Positions 37,201 to 47,850 of a stretch of 64,000 nucleotides of DNA are shown piece after piece (within the stretch, counting starts at the first letter, position 1; every line of letters begins with the position of its first letter). The stretch lies in NCBI GenBank assembly GCA_016630905.1, contig WBMQ01000005.1, positions 558,001 through 622,000 on the forward strand. The letters run 5' to 3'. A program made the position numbers and the translations under genes. The stretch is from Capillidium heterosporum. Lineage: Eukaryota > Entomophthoromycota > Entomophthoromycetes > Entomophthorales > Capillidiaceae. The notes beneath the pieces are model-generated. The model ran no database searches, was not told where the DNA came from, and saw nothing but the letters and a program-made list of their open reading frames with translations.

Positions 37201-38559
37201 TTGGTTTACCTTGGGAATAGGCTTGGATGATTTCACTCAATCTAGATATTAGTATGAAACGATAATTAAGGTACCTGTAGTCAAGGCTCTTATCAAATTG
37301 GAATGGACTGTTGCAGCTATTCTTATAGCCTATAACTTTCTTTAAAATTGGAACCGGTCGATACTCTTCCCCAAACATCTTTAAGCTAACAGGTTTGGCT
37401 GGTACACTCGCTTTGGAATGCTTCAGCCATTTTGCTATCGAGTTGGCATTTGGTATTGTGGCAGATACCATAATGATCCGTGTCAAGGTTGAGTTATTTT
37501 TAATCCTGGTAACCTAAACAGTCAATAATTTAAACAAATACTTACTTACTATTGCTTCTAAGGCTGCTCCTCTTTTCTCTCTCAATAGATGGATCTCGTC
37601 AATCTATATTGTCAATTAAACCAATATAATAAATATCACCATCAATAAGCTTAGTTCTAATAGGAATTTCTGGCTTTTACTAATAATGTTTAGATTGATA
37701 TAAGCTAAACTTGCTTTTTGCGCGTATAGTAATCCCATTTTTCTGGTGTTGTTACACTAAACATTAATAAGTATATATAAAAACCACTTACATTATATTT
37801 GCTTTCTCGAAACTACTAAACATCGAGATAGTATCTCCAGTGTATTCTTCGCCTATAATGAAAAAATTAAAACTAAATAGAATAAAAATTACATTTTAAG
37901 CCAAATACGGAGAATTTGTCTTTCCAATCGTTTGCTCTTTCGCTACATAAGGCCTAAAGGTCAATATAAATGAGTTTTGTAAAATACTTTAGTTGGTGCA
38001 ATGTAAATGGCCTTCAAAGTATTTTTATATTTTTCTTGTAGGTCCACTTCTCTAAGCATTGCAAGCTCAAATAAAACTGTCTTTCCAGACCCAGTTGGTG
38101 CTATAAATATTAATAATATACATTGAAATTTTTACCATTTATTATAACGTTGAAATTTGTGTTGGCAATCTATATCTAGTTTAGAAATGAGTTATCATAA
38201 ATATTACTGTCTCAAATGACTCAGATTGCATCCGATTAAAGAAGGTAAACGGAAATAGTTTTGAATAGTAGGGACCTAGAAGTGAATAACAATATTGCAT
38301 TATGAATTACCAAGTTCACTAGTCTGTCTTAGGCCATGGGTTACTTCGAGATCTACAAGAATGAGCTTTAATTCCAAGCCTGATGTTGATTACCCCTAGA
38401 AAACGGTTAATACGTCATAAAAATTGACGGGTACATTTTAAAAGATCAATTAACTGATTTCAATATCTAGAGAAAATATACTTTTTGTACAGCATCTGAG
38501 TATATATACTGTTTAAACTTCTTGCATTCTTGTCGAGTATATTTGTAACCAAAATGCAT
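34254..38559 (-). CDS. MER3: Meiotic crossover helicase MER3/HFM1
   Basis: An Ski2-like superfamily 2 DNA helicase of the meiotic ZMM group that stabilises recombination intermediates. The gene is cut into many small exons. Readable landmarks from the start are MHFGYKYTRQECKKFKQYI, GPYYSKLFPFTFFNRMQSES (the family's PFxFFNxxQS entry), the Walker A NAPTGSGKT near 38100, IYIAPTKALCSER, the DEIH box near 37595, IIMVSATIPNANSIAKWLKH and MFGEEYRPVPI (37370-37480), TTSTLAQG-VNLPAHLVIIKST near 36720-36800 and QMIGRSGRPQYDSSGVAII near 36600. A Sec63-like second half and a C-terminus ending SFIDWMANNFY follow. The start is the ATG at 38559; the exon just after it is uncertain. I did not join all exons, so intactness is likely but unproven. 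Confidence 0.85.
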
Positions 38560-38738
38560 AATATTATAACGAAAAGGGTCTTATTTAACTACTATTTTAT
38601 GATACATTATGTTTTATTGCTATAAAATGAGTTATTATAGGCCTATATCAAGGAAGTTATTATGTTTGGTGATATAGTTAACTATATTGTAAATAAAATT
38701 GGTAATAAAAGAATATTATAAAAATTCAATTTCATAGC

Positions 38739-39590
38739 TCACTTAGGAGCAAAACTTTATTAACTATACAAAATTTACAAAAAGAGATACTTAGGCGGAA
38801 GTATCGACCATACCTTGCCATTCGCACTTGCCATTCTTCTTGTCGTAACAGTCGTACTTGTTACCGTTCTTGATCCAACAGGGAGGGCAGGTCTCTTTGT
38901 TAGTATCGCAGCGCCATTCGGCATGGTTGGCTTTGTCACAGGTCTGAGCGGGGTACTTGGACTTGCTACCAGTTCCACGATCCCACATACCAGCCCAAGG
39001 GCACTGGTTACCGTTGACGTAGTCGTAACAGTCAGTACTTACCACCGTTTTCGACCCAGCATTTGGCCTTGCAGTTGGCACCATCGTTACACCAAGTACC
39101 TAAGTTACCCATGTTGCATTTTTGAGTGTCGACAGCACGCTTGTGATGGAGGATGGATTTGGCAAAGTTACCGAAGGAGAAGGCTTCGACCGAGACGGCA
39201 GCTAAGGTGGTTAAGGCAATGGCAGCAGTGAATTTCATCTTTGAGATTTAGTGAGTTGTTCTGAAGTAGTGTTGATACTTTTTGATAATGTTGGTTTGAG
39301 TTTCAAGATAGATATTTATACCTTCTCAGATGTCTTGAAAATTTGATAATTGTCCCGTCACTCCTTCTTGACTCCTCTGTCCGTCTTTCTGGACAAATTT
39401 AGAGCATATCCTTCTACTCTTACCACTAACTCCGCAATTTTGATATTCATCCATTTATTTCATTACAATGCTCTCCAGGCCTAGTTGACCATTTGCCCGT
39501 TTTACTTGCTTCATTTAGTTTGGCCTTAAGATTTTTTAGTTTCGCCTTTCAGCTTTTATGGATCAGGTGACGTTGAGAACTTAACCAGAA
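38739..39590 (-). repeat. Segmental duplication, unit A
   Basis: About 850 bp that aligns with 40117-40930 in direct orientation, covering the 3' flank, coding region and promoter of the secreted cysteine protein. Identity is near perfect over most of the coding region and the 3' flank. It is lower in the promoter and in a patch of the coding region at about 38845-38945. Confidence 0.75.
38791..39238 (-). pseudogene. Copy A of the two-module secreted cysteine protein, frame-offset
   Basis: A near-identical duplicate of the gene at 40190-40636. The signal peptide, first module and downstream module are all present. Relative to copy B it carries one extra base at 39035, so the 0-frame meets a TGA right after ENGGKY. 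If one base is passed over at the TAC-TGA-C site the encoded residues (KYDC...) are the same as in copy B to the end. The TATA box (39313-39320) and leader are kept. It could be a dead copy, an assembly error or a +1-recoded gene. Module content and function are as for copy B. Confidence 0.7.
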
Positions 39591-40189
39591 AAGGAATTAA
39601 GTTATGAAGTGAAATCTATTATTCTTGAGAGTATTGTTGCCTTGAAACAGAGCAGTCTATATTGGCATTCATCAAAATATATACTGTAGCAAAGCAGTAC
39701 TAGGCTTATTGTTAACGTTTGAAAAGTTTAGATGTTGGAATAGCATATGATTGCCAGCTCTACTCATTAGAAATATTTTGTCAAATAAGTCAAACAACTC
39801 AGTAAGCAAAAGCAGTTTAAAAGAATGCCAATATCAAACATATTCATTTGTATATATAAATTGGCTTTTATTGTATTTGTTTTTGAATGGGTAGCTACTC
39901 TGATTAAAGGAGAGCTTGAGACAAAACATGAGACTGTAAGTAGGAAGACCATTTACTATATAGCATTCAAAGTGTGAAATCATAAAACGAAAGGGATTTA
40001 TATATCTATTACCATAAGTTCTTTATAATTTCATTTAAAGCGGAGGGTTATTATCTTTAATGTACTCATTAAAACAAGTATAAGTTCAGCAATAATTACA
40101 AATATAGCAATATATGCTGAAAATTCGATTTCATAGCTCACTTAGGAGCAAAACTTTATTAACTATACAAAATTTACAAAAAGAGATAC
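39239..40189. other. Spacer between the duplicated secreted-protein genes
   Basis: The right part of the duplicated unit (promoter of copy A) extends to about 39590, where it still aligns with about 40930 in copy B. The rest, to about 40115, is unique AT-rich DNA, after which the duplication restarts with the shared 3' flank. Confidence 0.6.
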
Positions 40190-40636
40190 TTAGGCGGAAG
40201 TATCGACCATACCTTGCCATTCGCACTTGCCATTCTTCTTGTCATAGCAATCGTACTTGTTACCGTTCTTGATCCAGCAAGGAGGGCAGGTCTCCTTGTT
40301 GGTGTCACAGCGCCACTCAGCGTGGTTGGCCTTGTCACAGGTCTGAGCGGGGTACTTGGACTTGCTACCAGTTCCACGATCCCACATACCAGCCCAAGGG
40401 CACTGGTTACCGTTGACGTAGTCGTAACAGTCATACTTACCACCGTTTTCGACCCAGCATTTGGCCTTGCAGTTGGCACCATCGTTACACCAAGTACCTA
40501 GGTTACCCATGTTGCATTTTTGAGTGTCGACAGCACGCTTGTGATGGAGGATGGATTTGGCAAAGTTACCGAAGGAGAAGGCTTCGACCGAGACGGCAGC
40601 TAAGGTGGTTAAGGCAATGGCAGCAGTGAATTTCAT
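40190..40636 (-). CDS. Secreted two-module cysteine-rich protein (copy B, intact)
   Basis: A single exon of 148 codons. It has a signal peptide (MKFTAAIALTTLAAVSVEA), a short pro-region ending in a Lys-Arg Kex2-type site (LHHKR before AVDTQ), then two similar six-cysteine modules. Module one runs from TQKC through CWVENGGKYDCYDYVNG to CPWAGMWD. Module two runs from QTCDKANH through CWIKNGNKYDCYDKKNG to CEWQGMVD. The shared core is CW-x3-NG-x-KYDCYD-x3-NG-x-C-x-W. Twelve cysteines in the mature part suggest three disulfides per module. The Trp/Tyr-rich repeats could bind a sugar or surface, but no family is recognised. A TATA box lies at 40711-40718. Role unknown (wall-associated, adhesive or effector-like). 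Confidence 0.75.
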   Translation of the reverse strand: MKFTAAIALTTLAAVSVEAFSFGNFAKSILHHKRAVDTQKCNMGNLGTWCNDGANCKAKCWVENGGKYDCYDYVNGNQCPWAGMWDRGTGSKSKYPAQTCDKANHAEWRCDTNKETCPPCWIKNGNKYDCYDKKNGKCEWQGMVDTSA

Positions 40637-40710
40637 CTTTGAGATTTAGTGAGTTGTTCTGAAGTAGTGTTGATACTTTTTGATAATATTGATTTAAGTT
40701 CCAAGGTTGG

Positions 40711-40718
40711 TATTTATA
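40711..40718 (-). promoter_or_regulatory. TATA box of secreted cysteine protein copy B
   Basis: TATAAATA on the minus strand, about 75 bp upstream of the ATG. The same word is kept at 39313-39320 in front of copy A although the surrounding promoter has diverged. Confidence 0.5.
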
Positions 40719-40930
40719 CCTTGGTTGGTGCTTTAAATTTTGATAATTGTCCCGTCCAACTCCTTCTCAACTTCTCCATCCATCCTTGTGGACAAATTCC
40801 CAGCATCTCCTTCCCTTCGTCTTTTTACCGCTACTCCGCTATTTAATAGGCTTTCCTCTTTTGATTAAAGTTTTATAAGATTTTATTAGTTTCACCTTGC
40901 AACTTTTCTAGATCAAGTGACGTCGTAATT

Positions 40931-42532
40931 CTGACAGGGAAGGAGTTCAGCACGGAGTAAAGATACAGGCTGTACTGTCCTTGAGAGGATCGTCGCTATG
41001 CAAGATAAATAGAGTCTATATATAGCACCCATCAACCTGCATGCCATCCAAGTTAGATTACATTATATCAAAGTGGCATAGTATCTATATTTACCCTTTA
41101 GAAGATGCAGTTTCTCTGTAGGGTATTAGTCTGAATCACATTTGAATAGTCCGACTAACAAACCAAATTAAAATGGGCCTATATTAAATATATCCATCCA
41201 TACACATAAACCTACAACTTGCACTTATAAGAACTTCCATTTAGAAAACTTTTGGATAGGGAACTATTCCGATAAGGAGAAGATTCTTAAGACGGCGTAT
41301 AGGAGTTTGATATAGGAAACATGTAGATAGGCTTACCATAATAACTTCTGCAATAGATTGTATAGATAAAGCATTTGTCTTGAAATGTTAGTCGATAAGC
41401 TACCGTTTGTTGTAACTTCAAACCAATATATCTGCTAAACATGCTTTAACATCACCTCTGCATAAGTGAGCCGGAGATGATGTATATGTTTATTGATAAA
41501 GTATCAATTTTACAGTTGGGTATGGATCGTTAAAATGTTTTTAAATATCAATATTAAGAACCATCCTCACAAAATTCTCAGAGTTGGGAATATTCTTAGC
41601 TTATCTAATGAAAAGGATATTGATATTAGTATTAGTATAATTGTCATTAATGTTTCTTTTAATATCTAACTTCGTATACACTTCAAAACCTACAAGTAGA
41701 TCAAAGTACCTACCATTAAAATCTAATCTTTCTCAAGACAGATATTCAAAAGTACCTGACTCAATATTTAATAAAAGCTAAAATCCCAACAAGGACTTGA
41801 AAGTTTCAGATGTAGGATGAAATAAACTTAGATGGATGTAAATAGATATTTGAACGGTACCTTGAACTAAATATCACCCAACTCTGTTTGAGTGGGATGA
41901 CAAGTATTATGTTATGATCCACATCAATCTTCAATACGGGACTGCGACTTTTACACTACGTATTTAGTCAATACCAGCAGTAACTATGATAGTTGGAGAT
42001 CGAATTTAATAAACTAACTATTCATAACTTCAAACATATATACAACTTCGTCCTTGAAGGTTGAGCTCTCTAACTTAGAGACAATAATAATCTAAACTTC
42101 AAAATAAAATTAGCAAGGTTATTAGTAAGTATTGTGACGAAGGTGTCTTGTCTTTTAAAATTCGATATCGATAGCCTCTCAGGCAATGGCTGCTACTTTC
42201 AATAAATTTAAAAGACCCTGAAATTTTATATTCTAGCATACTTACTTTAAATAACTATTGGTATAAACCTGTATACATAATATAAATAAATAGAAAGTTG
42301 GATTTAATATAAAATCAAGATATAGCGTATCGAAACCCTAAAAATACTAATGAGATAAAAAGGAGTACTATAAAATGAATATCACTCATACAATATATTA
42401 TCAAAGATATCCAGATAAAAGATACATAAGCATTTTTTAATAAAATCCTCTATATAATTCCATAAATCTATATCAGATATACATCTCAACTTTAAAGCTC
42501 TTTATCCAAAGCCAATTAAGATTACTTACGTC
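40931..42532. other. AT-rich spacer
   Basis: About 1.6 kb without a sustained frame or recognised RNA. It holds the 3' end of the acyltransferase gene at its right side. Confidence 0.5.
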
Positions 42533-43566
42533 TCAAAAAGTCAACCTAAAGTTATGTTGCTCTTCCAACCCATTGGTCCAGCCTTCAGTAGCCAATCTTT
42601 TCAACAACGCATCTTTCTTTCTAAATAACTCAACAACCCAAACTGTCAACTGATCGACGTCGGTAGGCAACTTTTCAATCTCAAACTTCTCGACGTGAAT
42701 GTGGAACTTGTAGGGTGGACTTAGCTTAGAGCTGGTATGAATAGTAACTATATCGGGAGCTACACCATACTGGAAGGTGGTTCCATCGTCGTGGGCGTAA
42801 GCCATAGTGAAGTCGTAGACGTACTTGATATGACTGTTGCGTAGTTTGTTGATAGTTGCTACGATACCCTTCGTCCTAGGGAACAAAACGTAGTGGAAGG
42901 CGGGTAGGTTCCGAGATTCAGCAAATGCTTGAGACTAAATAAAATAAACTTATAAACAACGAAAACTTGTACAAGTATTAAACTTACCAACTTCAGCTTT
43001 TCGGGAGTTAACCTAGATCCTTCCAAGTACGATACCAACCAAACCTTGGACTTGTTACGTACTAAACGGTCAAACACTTTATCTATCGACTTTTGATCCT
43101 GCTGCCAGTTGCGCTTGATAAACAACATACCCATGAAGTACATACCCCAACCGAAAAATGGCAAATATTTCAAACTGTCTTTGATAAAGTACCTTATGTA
43201 GGGTAGCATACCTTTTCGTTGAGCAACTGCATTTACCATGTAGTAGTCAGACCATGACTGGTGATTACTTAAAACAATAGCAGATTCCTGGTTATCTAAC
43301 TTTGCTCCTGAGAAAGTTACCCTGGCTCCTTTGACTCTTTCAAATACATACTGCATGATGGTCCACATCTGGTTGACTAGAAAGGAGTTGATACGGTAGG
43401 CCAAAGTTTCGGAAAAGGGCCATAGTGGGATAGTTAATATCTGCAGACTGTTGAGACCGAAACATATACCAAACAAACTGGTCGAGTAAAATACTGCTCT
43501 CGGAAATTTGAGTAAGTAGGCGGCTGTTAAACTCATTGTTGTAAACTTTACTAAGCTCGTCTTCAA
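42533..43566 (-). CDS. Lysophospholipid / 1-acylglycerol-3-phosphate acyltransferase (PlsC family)
   Basis: A membrane acyltransferase that adds an acyl chain to lysophosphatidate or a related lysophospholipid, probably in the ER. Two exons (43566-42988 and 42934-42533; intron GTAAGT...TTTAG), about 326 aa. A hydrophobic N-terminal region precedes the catalytic NHQSWSD (the N-H-x4-D motif). Then come IRYFIKDSLKYLPFFGWGM, the FIKRNWQQDQ block, YLEGSRLTPEKL (the EGxR motif) and LFPRTKGI after the splice. This is the pattern of the plant LPAT2 / animal AGPAT3-5 / LCLAT branch rather than the short Slc1 branch. A second in-frame Met at residue 11 is an alternative start. It appears intact. Confidence 0.88.
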
Positions 43567-44606
43567 AGTTGATTGAACTTGGAATTTTTTTGCTTTTTGA
43601 GGTGTTGGGATAACTTAGGTTTGTTTTGGTGATTTGAAGTTGTAAAAGTTTTGGCTGATTCGAATCTGTTGAGCTTTAAGAGTCTTGAGTGCGGTTTCTA
43701 CTACCGGAGGCTTTACTTTTATCAAAGTATATCGTAAATAACTTTGGTATACTAATAAGGATAGGCTTGTAATTAAATAAGAGACACGGTGTAGGGTTGG
43801 GTTGAAGCTTCTCTATTGGATTCTGCAGGCTGATAGATTTTCCGAATCGAAAAATATTAAAAGAACTAAAAATTTTCGGAACACATATCCACTATTACAA
43901 GTTGCAATCATATATTCTTTTTATATAGGAATATAACATTTATTAAAATGGAAAGCTACATTAGCTTAAGGCATTATATGTTTCTTTATAAAGGGTAAAG
44001 TCCTAACTACCTTGAAAAGAATAGGGATAGATGTTTCATAGATGAAAGTCTTGATAGCGTAGCGGTGCAACTTCCGATATGGATTAGCTGAGTCAAATTA
44101 ATGTTGGGTATTCCACTCTACCAACGAGCTTAAGGATAGTTTCGATATAGATATCACCTTTCCACTATTCCAACCGATGTTCAAGTTTTCCAAAATACCC
44201 CCGTAAATTAAATGGGCTTTCAATTCGGCTATGCCTCTGCTCGCTCCTAGCAAACCAATCTTTTATAAATGCTTATTATAATCCTTAGGAGGAATGGTCC
44301 ACTAACACCTTGTCACTATACCGAAATTTTAGTTGTCGATGACTCGTTTCGAACCCAATTACACAAGGTGAAACCGGTCACCCATTTAGGATGCCAAGTT
44401 AAAGTTGAGGATGATGCTGACCCTACATGGTCTCATAGTTAAAGTCCACTATATATCAACAATATAAATTTAAACCTGAGTATTAAACCGATATTAACAG
44501 CTAGTGTTTATTTTACTATATATGAAAAATGGGGGGAGGGGAGGGGAGGGAGGGTAAACACAACACATATTATATACATACTTTTCAAACTGGCCTTGGA
44601 ACATCA
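43567..44606. other. Spacer with a decayed coding-like stretch and a G-rich tract
   Basis: It holds the acyltransferase promoter. A roughly 350-bp interval at 44090-44440 is less AT-rich than its flanks and reads like decayed protein on the minus strand (see findings). A G-rich tract lies at 44531-44554. The syntaxin stop is at the right end. Confidence 0.5.
44531..44554 (+). repeat. G-rich tract with quadruplex potential
   Basis: Twenty-four bases made only of G and single A, with G runs of 6, 4, 4, 3 and 3. That meets the usual rule for an intramolecular G-quadruplex on the plus strand. It lies about 55 bp past the syntaxin stop codon, so the syntaxin mRNA would carry the C-rich complement in its 3' UTR if it extends this far. 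It stands out strongly in a very AT-rich region. Confidence 0.75.
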
Positions 44607-45715
44607 TCAATTTTTCTTGAAAAGCTTGGTGAGATAAACCACCAAAATAATAATAACAATTGCAAGTACCCCAAGTACAATACCCAATATCCAAAATTTC
44701 TTACGTCTCGAAGCAACTGCGTAATCAGTAGCTACCAACAGTTGCTCATGCGCCTCGTCAATATTGGTATTGGCTTGCTGTAAGTCAACTTCCACCTTCT
44801 CCAAGATAGGCTCACTAAGCTCCACCATCGTCTGCATCTCGTTGTACAAATCATGTAGCTCTAAAATGGAAACTTCGATCTTCTTGATGTCTTGGTGTCT
44901 AGCCTTGACTTCCTGTAAAGCACGTTCACCTTCAACTTTACGGGTTGCACTTAGGACCGATTGGGAAAAGAAGCTACTGTCGTCATTCTCCAAAGCTATT
45001 TCGATCTCCTCGTCTTTGGCTTCGGGGTTTGCTTATAATATAATTAGTAAAACTTGATGGTATTGATGGATACCTATTTTGTACTGACGGATCATACGTT
45101 CCTTAAGTTCAGTCTCATGTCTTTTATCCAATTTCTGGTTGTCTTCAATGGCTTTGAGGAAACGTTTCTTCAGCGACTCCACCTGTAGTTTACGGATTTG
45201 GTGGTCGCCACTTTCTACGTAGGTTTGGTTGCAGTATTGGATTAAATCTATTTAAAATCATATCGTTAGTATAAAAACTATTAGTTTGTTTTTACCATAA
45301 ATCTTCTTCTTGATATCTTTCATATGTGATTTTATAGAGTTTTCCACCTCCACCAAATTGGCGTTGGATTTTTCAGTTAGGGTCTTTAGCCCTCAGAACT
45401 TTTAGACTTTCCACCATATTGGAATAGGCTTGAATGTCATTTTGTATTTCTTCCAACTATGTTCGCGACAGATAAAGTTAGTTGGTTTAGCAAAATAAAA
45501 ATTGGATACCTTTTTAAAGAATAGATCTAATGGTGAAGCTCCCGAACCTGCTGAAGTATCGAACGAAGACTCCATGGACTCTCGCAGTGGAACTTTTTCA
45601 TCTAAAGCCACATCCTGTAACTAGAGGTAGTACCAACTAAAGTTAGTACAGTTTAAAGGTAGGTGTGGTTTTATTTTACGTTGCTGGTATCGATGGGTTC
45701 TAATCGCTTGCTCAT
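44607..45715 (-). CDS. SSO1: Plasma-membrane syntaxin (Qa-SNARE, Sso1/2 type), with a +1 frame offset
   Basis: A t-SNARE for exocytic vesicle fusion at the cell surface. Five exons: 45715-45680 (MSKRLEPIDTSN), 45620-45510, 45456-45296, 45247-45074, 45031-44607. An Habc-type helical N-terminal region leads to QIRKLQVESLKKRF and ETELKERMIRQYKIANPEA. The SNARE helix follows (RHQDIKKIEVSILELHDLY, then NEMQTMVELSEPILEKVEV), then a basic RRKKFW and a C-terminal anchor (ILGIVLGVLAIVIIILVVYL). In exon 3, between LKVLRAK and TLTEKSN (about 45384-45392), homology continues only after a one-base shift, in a GCTAAAGACC context. Where syntaxins have the zero-layer Gln (LVESQGE), this protein has Ser (MVELSEP). 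Confidence 0.88.
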
Positions 45716-47850
45716 ACTTTGTAGTTGGGATAACAGTATTGTTCAACATTCTCTTGTATTTTCTTGAAATTTATGCTTGATGAAATGCAACTTTCAAAAA
45801 TTATCCGTATTTGGCCTTGTCTTGAAAGCGACGGAGTTTATTAAGGTTAAATATTTTGGAACAATTTGGTGATGGAGACTAAGTTTAATTTGGGATCTAA
45901 AAAAATCCCCTTTGTTAAATGGTGAAAAGGAGAGTTTACAAGAAAGCTATATCCTTGAAATGATGATTAGAATGCGTGTTCAAAGGGATAGTTGCAGAAA
46001 TAAAGCAAACTAGGTCGTTGAGAAGCTTTGAAGGGGTGTCTAGATTTTCAGGTTATAAGATTTTGTCAATATCAACTTCAAAGATGGCGAGAACTATTGA
46101 AGATTAGCACGCATTGCCAAGAGTCTGCCAACATTGATTTAATTTTACCAACAATAGAGTTTATTCTTTAGTTTGTTAGAAAGCTGCTTAGGCTGATCCA
46201 ATGGTGTACTCTTACCAAAGCTTATATACCGCCAGATAGAATTTATTGTTGAAAAGAAAGACGATTAAAACGAAATATTAGGTGGCTAAAGTCATTAAAC
46301 AATATATCAAAATTTATGCTATTCAAATCCAATTCATTAAAGTTTTGATATAGAGTTAATTCCACCAGAATATGCCTGTATACTAACTTTTATAAACTGG
46401 TATATTTTACTATAGCTTTTACTCTTAACCTTTGTTTTTAACTAGGCATTTGATTTAATAGCTTTGGTTCTTTGCTTTTCTTTCTAACAGAACTTATATC
46501 AGGTGTTGAGGATAAATTTACTTTTATGGGCTTTGAATATTGATATTAGCGTATTGTACCTCAAATTGTTACAAAATGGATTTATGGAAATAAAATCCGT
46601 CCTACATATATATGAATATAGCTAAGTCTACATTTAATAGTAATATTTTGTTAATTTTGCTTTGTTATTTTTAATATGGATTCTTCAAGTTTAATATTAT
46701 TTTCCCACAATTTTTCAACTATGCTGCGACTTATAACATTTGATAGCACTATTTACTGCTATTGATATAGCCAATATTAATACATTCACTTATAATATGT
46801 CTACTAATGCTTATTGGCATTGTACTATAACCATCAGCATATGATACTAGCTTTTTCTGTTTATCTTCAATTTTGTAACACTTCAACCTAGAATTTGGAT
46901 AGCAAATGCCCTTTACTTATTCTAGAGGATATGTATTGCACTAAAACTACAATATGTCGTATCTTTTTACTAATATTTATTTTGATGCTTATAGTTTCAA
47001 GTTATTTACTATATTGAATACTATTAAATATTTCTAGTTAAAGACCAGATGTAGATATCAATTATTTTAGTATAGTGTTGTTTTTCATACTCAATCTAAT
47101 CATTTTTAGCTGTCTTTCAAAAATAGATATCTATGTATGGGAATATTTTGCGAGATAAATACGAATATATGTATAGGAGGTTTTTACTCTGTGGCATCAG
47201 TTATATACTCCACCAAACTTATATATGGTATGTCAATTTAACTATTAGAATATCTATCGATGCGGCTCTATACTTGGTACCACAAGATATAAATCTATAT
47301 AGTAGCGAAATTATTGAAATATACTTTATATTTGTTGGCTTATAAAACATTTGTGAACTGGTGAAATCTGAATGGTATTTAAAGCAACTCCTTTTTTAAA
47401 GTACATGATGGCTGTGTTACAATTACTATTGGTATAGTATTTCGATCCTCTTATACAGTCTGATATCCTTTTCCTTTGGAAATATCGGACTGTACAAGCA
47501 GACGGAGGTAGTGCAAAATATGAGTGGTGATAAATACCCCCCACATACCACTGATTCGTCAACTTCAAGGCATAATCTGAATTAGTGTTGCATCCTAAAT
47601 TGGATAAACCTTGGGTAGTAATGGCTCCAAAAACAATTGGCTTAGCTACCTGATAGGCTTATTTATCCAATTCATCCTTGAAATTGCAATTGAAATCCAG
47701 GCGAATTAGAGTCAACAAGGTAGTCTTCACAGTTCAACCTAGAAAAACGTATTCCAACATACAAAAGGTATAACAAACAGCAAAGAAAAGCTATTAACAT
47801 CAAATATATTACTGTAGACCTCTAATTAACAAGAGAAATAAAAGAAATAG
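45716..47850. other. AT-rich spacer
   Basis: About 2.1 kb between divergent genes. It must hold the promoters of the syntaxin and SAPS genes. The 47.3-47.6 kb part has a minus-strand frame with several Cys and Tyr but no start context, signal peptide or family resemblance, so it was not called. Confidence 0.5.

Larger units (their letters stand above)
40117..40930 (-). repeat. Segmental duplication, unit B
   Basis: The partner of 38739-39590, in the same orientation about 1.4 kb away. The promoter halves have diverged by substitutions and small indels while most of the coding half is nearly identical. Ordinary ageing would not give that pattern, and it suggests gene conversion. Confidence 0.75.

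Noticed and set aside
39032-39045. Possible intron starting GTAAGTACTGAC in secreted-protein copy A
   Set aside because: No acceptor restores the protein, and copy B shows the same sequence is coding.
47326-47568. 80-codon minus-strand frame with several Cys and Tyr
   Set aside because: No signal peptide, no conserved spacing and no splice or promoter context; composition fits chance.
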